From: Blastococcus sp. VKM Ac-2987
Lineage (GTDB): Bacteria; Actinomycetota; Actinomycetes; Mycobacteriales; Geodermatophilaceae
Direction of reading: 5' to 3'
DNA length: 64,000 nucleotides
Assembly (NCBI RefSeq): GCF_026967805.1
Contig: NZ_JAPVBG010000001.1
Coordinates: 387,143-451,142 of the forward strand
Position 1 is the stretch's first letter, and each line of letters opens with the position of its first letter. Below, piece by piece: positions 41,394-50,951 of this stretch. The position numbers and the translations under genes are program-made. The notes beneath the pieces were generated by a model. That model did no database searches. It was not told the DNA's origin and saw nothing but the letters and a program-made list of their open reading frames with translations.

Positions 41394-41869
41394 CAGGCAG
41401 CCGCCGCCGCTGCGGCCCGCCGGCGGAGCACGTGCTCCCACCACAGCAGGAAGATCTGCTGGTCGAGGGGCAGCTCGCCGTCCATGGTGATCGTGGCCCG
41501 CGGGGTCCAGCCGGGGGTGCTGCCGCTCTCGGCCACCGGGCGCCCGTGCCGCAGGAACCGGTGCGTACCCCTCCACCGGGACGCCGGCCGCACCTCGATC
41601 GCCGTGCCCTCCAGGTCGATCGCCCAGGTGCCCTTCCAGGCCGACGCCTGCCGCGCCCGCAGCCGGGCGGTGTCCTCCGGGTCGCCCTCCCGGCGCCCGG
41701 TGAGCTCGCGCCTGTGCCGCGCGTACACCCACGCCACGCCGTCGACGGCCACCGTCGCCGACTCCGTCCACGTCGCGGACCGCAGCGTCGCGACGACCTC
41801 GCCGTCGCGGAGCACCGGCAGGACGCCCTTCGGAAGGCCGTGCGTGCCGGCCCTGCCCAGTTTGAGCAC
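41393..41869 (-). CDS. Hypothetical protein upstream of and coupled to dnaG
   Basis: This 158-aa soluble protein is rich in Trp, Arg and beta-strand-type segments (VVATLRSATWTESATVAVDG), ending in helix LLWWEHVLRR and an Ala run. I recognise no family. GTG 41869 follows GGGAGGGAC. Its stop overlaps the dnaG ATG by one base, and it begins 13 bp after the YdcF-like gene, so four genes here are one transcription unit. Confidence 0.7.
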   Translation of the reverse strand: MLKLGRAGTHGLPKGVLPVLRDGEVVATLRSATWTESATVAVDGVAWVYARHRRELTGRREGDPEDTARLRARQASAWKGTWAIDLEGTAIEVRPASRWRGTHRFLRHGRPVAESGSTPGWTPRATITMDGELPLDQQIFLLWWEHVLRRRAAAAAAA

Positions 41870-41882
41870 CGTCGTCCCTCCC

Positions 41883-42506
41883 TCAGCCGATGCCCGGTGC
41901 GCCGGCGACGCTCTCGCCGGTGACGCGGTAGAGCAGGTATGCGGCAGTCTCCCGCAGGATGTAGCGGAACTGGGTGGCGCGGGTCTGCACCGCCGGCCCC
42001 TGCCGGGTGGGCGAGCTGTCCGCCTGCATCCCGGCGTCCTCCGCCATCCGCTCGGCGCGCATCGCGTGCCAGGGGTCGGTGACCAGCACCGCCCGCTCCC
42101 AGCCGCGCTCGGCGAAGGCCCGACCGACCACCCGCATGCTCTCCAGGGTGTCCACGCCCTCGGGCACCGCCAGCAACGCCTCGGCGGGCACTCCGGCCCG
42201 AACCAGGTAGTCGCGGCCGGCCTCGGCCTCGGTGAACGCGTCACCCGCCGCCTTGCCCCCCACCGTGACGATCACCGGGGCGACCCCGGCCTCGTACAGC
42301 GCCCGCGCGTGCTCGAGCCGCGCCTCGAAGATCGACGACGGCACGCCGTTGTACTGCGCCGAACCGAGCACCACGATGGCGTCGGACTCCGGGCGGGAGT
42401 CCTGCCGCGCCGTCCACCAGATGGCCAGCGCCGTGGAGGCGACCAGCAGCAGGGCGGCCAGGACGCCGGCCCCGGCCACTCGCGACACCAGACTCCGCAC
42501 ACCCAC
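41883..42506 (-). CDS. YdcF/SanA/ElyC family membrane protein (DUF218)
   Basis: This 207-aa protein has one N-terminal TM helix (about 10-31) and a DUF218 domain. DAIVVLGSAQYNGVPS, VTVGGKAAGD, VPEGVDTLESMRVV and LVTDPWHAMRAERMA are all family blocks. E. coli members act in envelope integrity and lipid-carrier metabolism. The start is GTG 42506. It is likely cotranscribed into dnaG. Confidence 0.88.
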   Translation of the reverse strand: MGVRSLVSRVAGAGVLAALLLVASTALAIWWTARQDSRPESDAIVVLGSAQYNGVPSSIFEARLEHARALYEAGVAPVIVTVGGKAAGDAFTEAEAGRDYLVRAGVPAEALLAVPEGVDTLESMRVVGRAFAERGWERAVLVTDPWHAMRAERMAEDAGMQADSSPTRQGPAVQTRATQFRYILRETAAYLLYRVTGESVAGAPGIG

Positions 42507-42617
42507 CCGTCATGGGTACCACGCGGCACCGACCGTGCGCGCCCTCCCCCGCGGGTGTGCCGGAGCCCCGCCCGGAGCCGGCGCGGGCGCCGTCCGGGGC
42601 GGTCCGGTCGGCCGGGC

Positions 42618-43058
42618 TCAGCCGATCCGGCAGACGCGGGGACCGTTCTCGTTGATGACCGCGAGCTCCGCGGTGGCGCCGTCCTCCCAGCGGACCGTGA
42701 CCTGCTGGACCGTCGCGCCCTCGACCGGGTCGTCGACCACCTCGGCGACCTCGGCCGATCCCGGCCGGAGGTACTCGTCCTGCATCCCCGGGACGTCGAG
42801 CCGCTGCCGCTCCTCCTCGCAGAGGAGCTGGTAGGAGGTCTCGGTGTCACCGGCGGCGAGGGCGGCGAGGAACACCTGGGTGACCTCGGTGGACTGGTCG
42901 GCCGGGGAGCCCCGGACCACGTACAGCCCGGCCACCATGCCGCCGGCCAGCAGGGCGACGCCGAGGATGCCGGCGATCAGCCAGCCCTGGCGACGTCGCG
43001 GGGTGCCCGTGTGCAGCGGCGCCGGGTCGTCGTCGTAGAGGAAGGGTCCCTGCGTCAT
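42618..43058 (-). CDS. Membrane-anchored hypothetical protein (DUF4878-like)
   Basis: This 146-aa protein has a short Pro-rich cytosolic N-terminus, one TM helix (about 26-48) and a C-terminal extracytoplasmic domain. In that domain VTQVFLAALAAGDTETSYQLLC and VTVRWEDGATAELAVINENG resemble the DUF4878/NTF2-like lumazine fold, with two Cys. The build parallels the protein at 50952-51836. Function unknown. Confidence 0.75.
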   Translation of the reverse strand: MTQGPFLYDDDPAPLHTGTPRRRQGWLIAGILGVALLAGGMVAGLYVVRGSPADQSTEVTQVFLAALAAGDTETSYQLLCEEERQRLDVPGMQDEYLRPGSAEVAEVVDDPVEGATVQQVTVRWEDGATAELAVINENGPRVCRIG

Positions 43059-43137
43059 GACTCGACTCCGGTCTCGATCCGCTCCTCGCTCGCTGGCGCT
43101 CGCTGCGATGCTCCCTCGACCGTCGTTCTCGTGGACG

Positions 43138-44298
43138 TCATCCGCCGCTCGTCTCCAGTTCTGCCCCCGCGGGAGGCCGTGGGTCGTCGCGGTCGGCCAG
43201 CCAGCCCTCGGGCAGCGCCACCGGCCGCGGCGTGCTGGTGCGCCCGCGCGGCGCGCCCAGGACGGCGGTCGGGTACGGCTGGTCGGGGATGCCGTCGAGC
43301 AGCGCGGCGAGCTCCTCGAGACCGCTGACCATCGCCAGCGCCCGCCGGGTGTCCGACCCCACCGAGAAGCCCTTGAGGTACCAGGCCACGTGCTTGCGGA
43401 AGTCGCTGCAGCCGTGCTGCTCGCCGTGCTCCTCGGCCAGCAGCGTGGCGTGCCGGTGCATCACGGCGGCCACCTCGCGCATCGTGGGCAGCGCCCGGCG
43501 GCTCTCACCGGCGAAGGCGGCGGCCAGGTCCCCGAACAGCCAGGGCCGGCCCAGGCACCCACGCCCGATGACGACGCCCGCGCACCCGGTCTCGGCGACC
43601 ATGCGCAGCGCGTCGTCGGCCTCCCAGATGTCCCCGTTGCCGAGCACCGGGATGTCGACGGCCTCGGCCAGCCGGGCGATGGGCGACCAGTCGGCCGTGC
43701 CGCTGTAGAGCTGGTCGGCGGTGCGCCCGTGCAGCGTGATGGCGGCGGCGCCCTCGTCCTGGGCGATCCGGCCGGCGTCGAGGTAGGTGACGTGGTCGGC
43801 GTCGATGCCGATGCGGGTCTTGATGGTCACCGGGACGTCGCGGGCGGCGCGCACCGCCTCGCGCACGATGTTCCGCAGCAGCACCCGGTGCCACGGGAGG
43901 GCCGAACCGCCGCCCTTGCGGGTCACCTTGGGCACCGGGCAGCCGAAGTTCAGGTCGATGTGCGCCGGGCGCGTGCCGGCGACGCCCTCGTCGACCAGCA
44001 TCTCCACCGCCCGCCCGACGGTGGCGGGGTCGACGCCGTACAGCTGGACGGAGAAGGCATCCTTCTCGTCGGCGGTCGCCCGGATCATCCGCAGCGTCTT
44101 CGCGCTCCGCTCGACCAGCGCCCGCGTGGTGATCATCTCGCAGACGTACAGCCCGGCACCGAACTCGCGGCACAGCGTGCGGAAGGCCGGGTTGGTGATG
44201 CCGGCCATCGGCGCGAGCACGACGGCGGGGTCCACGGTGAGCGCGCCCAGCCGCAGCGGCGGCAGCGCCGTCGTCGTCCGCTCGAGCGTGCTGGTCAT
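43138..44298 (-). CDS. dusB: tRNA-dihydrouridine synthase
   Basis: This 386-aa FMN enzyme reduces uridine to dihydrouridine in tRNA D-loops. It has VVLAPMAGITNPAFRTLCREFG at the N-terminus. The NFGCPVPKVTRKGGGSAL block contains the catalytic Cys, and LHGRTADQLYSG, GNGDIW and VIGRGCLGRPWLF also match. Length is that of DusB. It is divergent from the DUF559 gene across a 291-bp region with large inverted repeats. Confidence 0.94.
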   Translation of the reverse strand: MTSTLERTTTALPPLRLGALTVDPAVVLAPMAGITNPAFRTLCREFGAGLYVCEMITTRALVERSAKTLRMIRATADEKDAFSVQLYGVDPATVGRAVEMLVDEGVAGTRPAHIDLNFGCPVPKVTRKGGGSALPWHRVLLRNIVREAVRAARDVPVTIKTRIGIDADHVTYLDAGRIAQDEGAAAITLHGRTADQLYSGTADWSPIARLAEAVDIPVLGNGDIWEADDALRMVAETGCAGVVIGRGCLGRPWLFGDLAAAFAGESRRALPTMREVAAVMHRHATLLAEEHGEQHGCSDFRKHVAWYLKGFSVGSDTRRALAMVSGLEELAALLDGIPDQPYPTAVLGAPRGRTSTPRPVALPEGWLADRDDPRPPAGAELETSGG

Positions 44299-44404
44299 GG
44301 GACCCAGAGTAGGCGGCGAGGACGGTCACCCCGACCGCCCGGCCGGGTGAGCCGCACCTCCCGCCCGGCAGCGGCGCCGGCTCACCCCGCCCTGGCCGTC
44401 CCGC

Positions 44405-44480
44405 CCGGCTCGACCCGCGCGGAGCAGCGTGGAGCCGGGCGCGCACGCGGCTGGACCTCCCCTCGCGCGGGTCGAGCCGG
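44405..44480. repeat. Large inverted repeat, left flank of DUF559 gene
   Basis: Perfect 17-bp arms CCGGCTCGACCCGCGCG (44405-44421) and its complement (44464-44480) enclose 42 nt. The span 44431-44480 matches 45706-45755 on the right side of the DUF559 gene at 37 of 50 positions by eye, in the same orientation, with an unbroken GCGCACGCGGCT core. Confidence 0.75.
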
Positions 44481-44589
44481 TAGCACGGACCCCTCGTTCG
44501 CCGGTCGGGCCCGGTCCCCATCCCGGCGTGGTTCCACAGCTCGCCCGCGACCCGCTCCGGCCCGGTGCCGCACCGGCACCCTCGTCGGC

Positions 44590-45708
44590 ATGCTCCGCTC
44601 CCCGTCCGTGCCGCTCACCGTCGCCGAACCCGCACGCCGGCGGCTCGGCATCGTCACGACGGCCGAGCTCACCGCCGCCGGCGTGACGAAGACGGAGATC
44701 GCCGGCGCCGTCCGCAGCGGCGCCTGGGTCCGGCTCCGGCCCGGCGTCCTGGTCACCGCGGCGGACCTCCGCGAGACGACGAGCAGCGGACGGCGCCCGG
44801 GGCTGGATGCGCTGTCCGTGCTCACCAGCCTCGACCGCCCGACGGCCGTGCTCAGCGGCGCGACCGCCGCGTGGGTGTGGGGCCTGCCGCGACCACGGTC
44901 GGCGACGCCGCTGACCGAGCTGACCGACCCCCACCGGTGGCGCCGCGGCCGGGGATGGCTGATGACGCGCGCCGCCCTGCCGGACGACGAGGTGACCGTG
45001 CGCGGCGCCTACCCGGTGACCACCGCCGCCCGCACGCTCGTCGACGTCGCCAGGGCCTGGCCGGAGGTGGATGCCGTCGCCGCGGCGGATGCTGCCTTGC
45101 TGCGCGGGTTGACCACCCGGGAGGAGCTGCGGCGGGTCCTGGACCGGCAGTGGTGCGTCCCGGGGGTCCCCCGCGCGGTGCGCGCGGTCGCGCTGGCCGA
45201 CGGGCGGGCCGAGTCGTGGCTGGAGACGTACGGCCGGCTGACCTTCGCCGCGCTCGGCCTCCCGCCCTTCACCCCGCAGGTCGAGCTCTGGGCGGAAGGA
45301 CGCCTGCTGAAGGTGGTGGACGGCTGGTACCCGGACGCTGCGCTCGCCGTCGAGTTCGACGGCCGGGTCAAGTACCGCCGGCCCGCCCACGGGCGGACGC
45401 CGGAGGAGGAGCTCTGGCGGGAGAAGCGGACGGAGGACCTGCTGAGATCGCTGGGGGTCCAGTTCGTGCGCATCACCAACGAGGACCTGACCGACGGTCG
45501 CGCGGCGCTGGTCCGGCAGGTGCGGCGGTCGCTCGCACGGGCCGCGCCGTCGGTGCGCGGGTTCCGGGAGGTGCCGCGGGCCGAGGGCCGGCACCGGGCC
45601 GGGGACACCGGGGACGACGGCTGGCTGGCCCGGGTCGACGACCGGGTGGGCCGGACACCGACCGGCCACCTCACCCCGACCGGGTCGACCCGTGCAGGGC
45701 GCGGTTGA
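44590..45708 (+). CDS. DUF559 protein with AbiEi-type N-terminal domain
   Basis: This 372-aa protein has an N-terminal winged-helix region like AbiEi antitoxins (LGIVTTAELTAAGVTKTEIA, then LRPGVLV). A middle region (ATAAWVWGLP, TTAARTLVDVAR) and a C-terminal DUF559 nuclease-like domain follow (VDGWYPDAALAVEFDGRVKY, a PD-(D/E)xK/Vsr-like core, then LRSLGVQFVRITNEDL). No AbiEii-type toxin gene is next to it. Such proteins occur in many copies in some actinobacterial genomes. It is bracketed by related palindromic repeats. Function unknown; a nuclease role is plausible. Confidence 0.85.
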   Translation: MLRSPSVPLTVAEPARRRLGIVTTAELTAAGVTKTEIAGAVRSGAWVRLRPGVLVTAADLRETTSSGRRPGLDALSVLTSLDRPTAVLSGATAAWVWGLPRPRSATPLTELTDPHRWRRGRGWLMTRAALPDDEVTVRGAYPVTTAARTLVDVARAWPEVDAVAAADAALLRGLTTREELRRVLDRQWCVPGVPRAVRAVALADGRAESWLETYGRLTFAALGLPPFTPQVELWAEGRLLKVVDGWYPDAALAVEFDGRVKYRRPAHGRTPEEELWREKRTEDLLRSLGVQFVRITNEDLTDGRAALVRQVRRSLARAAPSVRGFREVPRAEGRHRAGDTGDDGWLARVDDRVGRTPTGHLTPTGSTRAGRG

Positions 45709-45732
45709 GCCGCGTGCGCACGCGGCTCAACC
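45703..45732. repeat. Perfect 30-bp palindrome, right flank of DUF559 gene
   Basis: GGTTGAGCCGCGTGC and its exact complement form a 30-bp perfect palindrome. It starts inside the last codons of the DUF559 gene and lies between convergent genes. Confidence 0.85.
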
Positions 45733-45766
45733 CTGTCCCGTCCGGGTCAAGCCGGACGGGACAGGG
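45731..45766. terminator. Hairpin with 15-bp arms, bidirectional terminator
   Basis: CCCTGTCCCGTCCGG (45731-45745) pairs exactly with 45752-45766 around the loop GTCAAG. It lies between the convergent DUF559 and glyS genes and should end both transcripts. It also forms part of the repeat shared with the left flank. Confidence 0.75.
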
Positions 45767-45788
45767 ACAGGACGGGGGTGAGGCGGGA

Positions 45789-47201
<1,413 letters not shown>

Positions 47202-47257
47202 CCGGCTGGCGGTCGGCGGTTGACCCGTCCACGGTAGTTGCCTGCCCGCCGGCGTCC

Positions 47258-47653
47258 TCAGTCGGTGACCGCGGCCGGCGCCTGCCCGGCGGCGGACGCC
47301 GGCCCCGCGGCGAAGCGCAGCGCCAGGGCCGCCCGGATCTCGGCGTGCCGCACGAGGAAGGCGCGCTCGTCCAGGCGCTTGCGACGCAGCCAGCCGGTGA
47401 CCTCGTCGTTGCACTTGCTGGCGTTGCACGAGGCGCACGCCGGCGCGATGTTGTCCAGCGTGTAGCGCCCGCCACGGGACAGCGCGAGCACGCAGTCGCG
47501 CTGCAGCGGTGTGCCGGTCGCCCCGCAGTAGGCGCAGCCACCCCAGGCGTCCTGCAGCGCCCCCCACTGCTCGGCGCTCAGGTCGTGCTCGACCGCGTCC
47601 ATGCGGCGCTTGCGCCGGCGGGCGTACCGGGCGGTGCGGGTGCGGCTGACCAC
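47258..47653 (-). CDS. HNH endonuclease-like protein with Cys in place of catalytic His
   Basis: This 131-aa protein has a basic N-terminus and an HNH/treble-clef domain: CAYC (C40, C43) and CASC (C73, C76) bind zinc, and [10 protein letters not shown] supplies the central Asn. The position that is normally the first His of HNH (DHV) reads DCV, with Cys54. I recall similar DCV sequences in related actinobacterial proteins, so it may be family-wide. Whether it cuts DNA is uncertain. The ABM gene ends up 23 bp upstream on the same strand. Confidence 0.8.
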   Translation of the reverse strand: MVSRTRTARYARRRKRRMDAVEHDLSAEQWGALQDAWGGCAYCGATGTPLQRDCVLALSRGGRYTLDNIAPACASCNASKCNDEVTGWLRRKRLDERAFLVRHAEIRAALALRFAAGPASAAGQAPAAVTD

Positions 47654-47676
47654 CGGCCGACCGTAGGCGCTGCCGG

Positions 47677-47952
47677 TCAGTCGGTGAGGTAGACACCCGG
47701 CTCGTCGACGGCGTGCACCCAGACCGGCGCCCCGGCGATCTTCACCTCGGACGCCGACAGCGCCCGGCGGTAGGAGCCGACGCCGTCCCACCGGGTCACC
47801 AGGGCCCAGAGCCCGGGCTCGTCGGCCGAGCGGCCCACCTCGCCGTCCCGGAAGCCTGGCCGGCCGGCGAGCGCGGCCAGCAGCCGGGCCACCTCGTCCG
47901 CCAGTACCGGCGCGTCCGCCTCCGCCACCCGCAACCGCGTCACCGCGAACAC
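47677..47952 (-). CDS. Antibiotic biosynthesis monooxygenase (ABM)-like protein
   Basis: This 91-aa protein fits the dimeric ferredoxin-like ABM fold: [20 protein letters not shown], a [23 protein letters not shown] strand region, and [11 protein letters not shown]. Small ABM proteins may oxidise quinol-like compounds, degrade heme, or have no known activity. It probably shares a transcript with the HNH gene. Confidence 0.75.
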   Translation of the reverse strand: MFAVTRLRVAEADAPVLADEVARLLAALAGRPGFRDGEVGRSADEPGLWALVTRWDGVGSYRRALSASEVKIAGAPVWVHAVDEPGVYLTD

Positions 47953-48061
47953 CCGTGCTCCCCTCGTCCGGCTGCGCAGACGCTCTCACGCGGGCCTGTT
48001 CCCGTGGACGCGTGGTCCGCACCACCCGGCAGCGCGATCCCCGGTCCGCCCGGGCGGGTGC

Positions 48062-48862
48062 TCACCGCAGGTAGAGGCGGACGGTGTCGATCTCCTCCCG
48101 CAGCAGCCGGACGTCCTCACGGGTCGGGCGCGGCGTCTCGGTGAGCTCCCGGGCCAGCGCCAGGTCCCAGCCGGTGTTCTCCCGCACCTGCTCCACGGAC
48201 ACCCCCGGGTGCACCTGCGCGAGTTCGAGCTCGCCGAACTTGTCCGGCCGGCGGAGCACGCCCAGGGGGGTGATGACCGTGGCGACCCCGTGCCCGGGAG
48301 GGATCGAGCGCGGATCGGCCGCTCGCGCGCGCACCGGGCTGGGCGAGGTGCAGAAGTCCAGCTCCGCCGGGAGCGCCCCGGTGTCGTGCCGGCGGAGGAC
48401 CACGATGCACTCCCCCGCGTTCGGCATGATGTCCGCCGCCCCGCCGGAGCCGGGCAGCCGCACCGTGGGCCGGCGCCAGTCCCCGATCAGGCTGGTGTTG
48501 AGGCTGCCGTGCCGGTCGACCTGGGCGGCGCCGAGGAACCCGACGTCGACGTTGCCGCCCTGCAGCACGTAACCGAACAGCGCCTGCATGCTCACCACGG
48601 CGTCGGCCCCCGAGACGAGCACCGAGTCCGCGATGCCCTCGGCCATGCCCTCGGGATGCGCTCCGATGACACCGGACTCGTAGACCAGCTCGAGGAACGG
48701 GTTGACCGTGCGCTTGGCCAGGTCCACCGCCAGCGTCGGCAACCCGACGCCCGCGAAGACCCGTCCCTTCCCGGCCAGCTCCCGCGCCGCGACGACCGCC
48801 AGGAACTCCGTGCTCGACACCGCGACGCTGTCGTCGGGCTCGCTGGTGGCGATGGCGGTCAC
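48062..48862 (-). CDS. CoA-transferase beta subunit (IpdB/GctB-like)
   Basis: This 266-aa subunit belongs to family I CoA-transferases. It has FAGVGLPTLAVDLAKR near the N-terminus, the long LVYESGVIGAHPEGMAE block, GYVLQGGNVDVGFLGAAQVD and a GGAADIM region. It is coupled to the alpha subunit by a 4-nt overlap (GTGA). The branch resembles IpdAB, the steroid-ring CoA hydrolases of actinobacteria, and glutaconate CoA-transferase; I cannot decide between them. Confidence 0.85.
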   Translation of the reverse strand: MTAIATSEPDDSVAVSSTEFLAVVAARELAGKGRVFAGVGLPTLAVDLAKRTVNPFLELVYESGVIGAHPEGMAEGIADSVLVSGADAVVSMQALFGYVLQGGNVDVGFLGAAQVDRHGSLNTSLIGDWRRPTVRLPGSGGAADIMPNAGECIVVLRRHDTGALPAELDFCTSPSPVRARAADPRSIPPGHGVATVITPLGVLRRPDKFGELELAQVHPGVSVEQVRENTGWDLALARELTETPRPTREDVRLLREEIDTVRLYLR

Positions 48863-49782
48863 GGCAGCCTCCGTCCGTAGTCGACCGGTCGGGACAGCCG
48901 TTCCCCGACGGCGACGGCGGCCGGCCAGTGGTCGCCCAGCTTGGCCAGGTAGGCCGCCCGGTCGGGCACCCCGTGGACCCACTCGGCCAGCCACGCCTGC
49001 AACCGCGCCGGCTCCCTGCTGATCGGCGTCCAGTCGCGGTAGAAGGCGTTGTCCCGGTCGTAGCAGCCCTGCACGTAGGACGGGTGCGCCCCGCCCGGGC
49101 AGTGCACGACCGCGTCCACCGCGTGCGCCGGGATGAGGGTGCGGTTGGGGTCGGAGCGCACGACTTCCTCGTCGACGATCTCCTCCACCGTGACGATCGC
49201 CCGCCGGCCGGCGTAGACGACCTCCTGCTGCGCGCCCACGATCCCCCACAGCTGGACGTTGCCGTAGCGGTCGGCCCGCTGGGCGTGCACCACGGTGACG
49301 TCGGGCGCCAAGGCCGGGACGACGTGCACCGGGGCGCCGCCGTAGGGGTCCTCGACCACCCGGATCTGCGGGTTGAGCTCGGGCAGGTCGCTGCCGGCGT
49401 AGGAGCGCAGCGGGAAGAACGGCAGCCCCGACGCCGCCGCCTGGTAGCGGCAGAACATCCCGTAGTGGCTGTACTCCTCCACCTCGAGCGGCTCGGGATC
49501 GTGCTGCTCGATCCGCCGGCGCACCTCGTGCAGCGAGCCGGCGGACCCGCTGGCGAAGAAGCTGGCCACGAGCTTGCGCACCGTGCCCGCCGCGATCATC
49601 TGGTCGGCGATCAGGTCCGGCGTCATCCGGCAGAGCGTCAGGTCTCGTCGGCCCTGCCGGATGATCTCGTGCCCCGCCGCGAACGGGATGAGGTGCCCGA
49701 AGCCCTCCAGGGCCACGGTCATCCCGTCCTCGACGTACTCCGCGATCGCGTCGGCCAGCCCACGGGTCTTGACCGGCTTCAC
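48859..49782 (-). CDS. CoA-transferase alpha subunit (IpdA/GctA-like)
   Basis: This 307-aa subunit starts TRGLADAIAEYVEDGMTVALEGFGH, as in the IpdA/GctA group. It carries PDVTVVHAQRADRYGNVQLWG and VTVEEIVDEE downstream. Together with the following gene it forms the heterodimeric enzyme acting on an acyl-CoA, probably from aromatic, dicarboxylate or steroid breakdown. An orphan TctC-type binding protein gene lies 45 bp upstream on the same strand. Confidence 0.85.
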   Translation of the reverse strand: MKPVKTRGLADAIAEYVEDGMTVALEGFGHLIPFAAGHEIIRQGRRDLTLCRMTPDLIADQMIAAGTVRKLVASFFASGSAGSLHEVRRRIEQHDPEPLEVEEYSHYGMFCRYQAAASGLPFFPLRSYAGSDLPELNPQIRVVEDPYGGAPVHVVPALAPDVTVVHAQRADRYGNVQLWGIVGAQQEVVYAGRRAIVTVEEIVDEEVVRSDPNRTLIPAHAVDAVVHCPGGAHPSYVQGCYDRDNAFYRDWTPISREPARLQAWLAEWVHGVPDRAAYLAKLGDHWPAAVAVGERLSRPVDYGRRLP

Positions 49783-49827
49783 CGCACCCGCTTCCCGCCA
49801 GGCGTGGTCGTGCCGGCCCGGGCCGGC

Positions 49828-50811
49828 TCAGCCCCCGAGGACATCGCCGAAGGTCTCCTCCACGTCGACGAACAGCTCCTCGAGCCCCTCGCTGCCGATG
49901 AACTCCTCCGGCACGTAGTTCGGGTCCAGCGCCTCCACCACCTCGGGGTCCTCGGTGGCGCTGCGCATGGCGTCCTCGAGCTCCTGCACCACCTCGTCAG
50001 GCGTGCCCGCCGGTGCGATGACGCCGAACGTCGTGGTGCTCTGGGTGAGCTCCGGGTAGCCCAGTTCGGTGAAGGTGGGCGCGTCGACGTAGTCCAGCTG
50101 CTCCTCGGTGCCGACGGCGAGAGCCCGCAGCTCGCCGGACTCGAGGGAGGGGAGCATGTCCTGTGACATGTTCGTGAAGCCCGCGGTCACGTTGCCACCC
50201 AGCAGCGCCGTCTTGACCTCGGAGCCGCCCTCGAACGGGACCACGGTCAGCGGCACGTCGTAGAGCTCGGTGATCCGCTGGGTCTCGGCAGCGTGGGTGT
50301 TGGTGGCCCCCGGCGTGGCGACCGTGACCGAGCCGGGGTCGGCGCGGGCCGCCTCGAACAGCGACTCGAGGTCCTGGTGCGGGCTGTCCCCCGGCACGAG
50401 GAGTGCGGAGGGGACCTGGGTGGCGACGCCGATCGGGACGAAGTCCTCACGGGTGTAGCCGACGTCGTTGACGAGGTAGTTGAGCACCGCGGTGGGCAGC
50501 GCCGTCATCGACAGCGTGTGGCCGTCGGCCTCCGCGGCGATGAGCTGCTGGTAGGCGGTGGCCCCCGAGGCGCCGGGCAGGTTCTCGACGACGACCGTCT
50601 CGCCGAGCTCCTCCTCCAGGTAGGAGGCCAGCGACCGCGCGGCGATGTCGGTCGGCCCGCCGGCGGTGTAGGGCACTATGAGGCGGATCGACTCCGTGGG
50701 GAACTCCGCGCCCTCGGCGGAGGTTTCGGTGGAACCGGACTCCTCGCCGCAGGCGGTGAGGACCAGGCCGGCGGCGAGCAGCGGTGCGGCGAAAGCACGC
50801 AGAGACGTCAT
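49828..50811 (-). CDS. Tripartite tricarboxylate transporter (TctC-type) substrate-binding lipoprotein
   Basis: This 327-aa protein has a lipoprotein signal peptide (LTACG) and a TctC/Bug fold: IRLIVPYTAGGPTDIAAR, VVENLPGASG, then ATPGATNTHAAETQ. Such proteins bind carboxylates and deliver them to the TctAB membrane proteins. No TctA or TctB gene is next to it, so it is an orphan here or works with a distant pair. Position ahead of the CoA-transferase suggests a carboxylate that is then CoA-activated. Confidence 0.88.
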   Translation of the reverse strand: MTSLRAFAAPLLAAGLVLTACGEESGSTETSAEGAEFPTESIRLIVPYTAGGPTDIAARSLASYLEEELGETVVVENLPGASGATAYQQLIAAEADGHTLSMTALPTAVLNYLVNDVGYTREDFVPIGVATQVPSALLVPGDSPHQDLESLFEAARADPGSVTVATPGATNTHAAETQRITELYDVPLTVVPFEGGSEVKTALLGGNVTAGFTNMSQDMLPSLESGELRALAVGTEEQLDYVDAPTFTELGYPELTQSTTTFGVIAPAGTPDEVVQELEDAMRSATEDPEVVEALDPNYVPEEFIGSEGLEELFVDVEETFGDVLGG

Positions 50812-50951
50812 CGCTCTCCAGAAGCAGTCGGGGCCGGGGTGGTGTCCCGACGGGCCGGGTCCCGGACGTGCGGGTGTGGTCCCCGTCACTCTGCCCAGTG
50901 CCGTCGGCGATGTCCATCCCAGCCCGGTGCCCGGCGCCGGCCCGGCAGGGG

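Noticed and set aside
43059..43137. Possible repetitive element with alternating CTCGCT/GCTCGC units before dusB's end
   Set aside because: It occurs once in this window, so it cannot be shown to be a repeat from this sequence alone.
39771..43328. 1185-codon plus-strand open frame across dnaG and dusB
   Set aside because: It is antisense to dnaG, the YdcF-like gene and dusB. The composition is His/Gly/Arg-rich with no domain.
44590..45708. Complete type IV AbiE toxin-antitoxin system
   Set aside because: The AbiEi-like domain is present, but no AbiEii nucleotidyltransferase gene is adjacent. The C-terminal domain is DUF559 instead.
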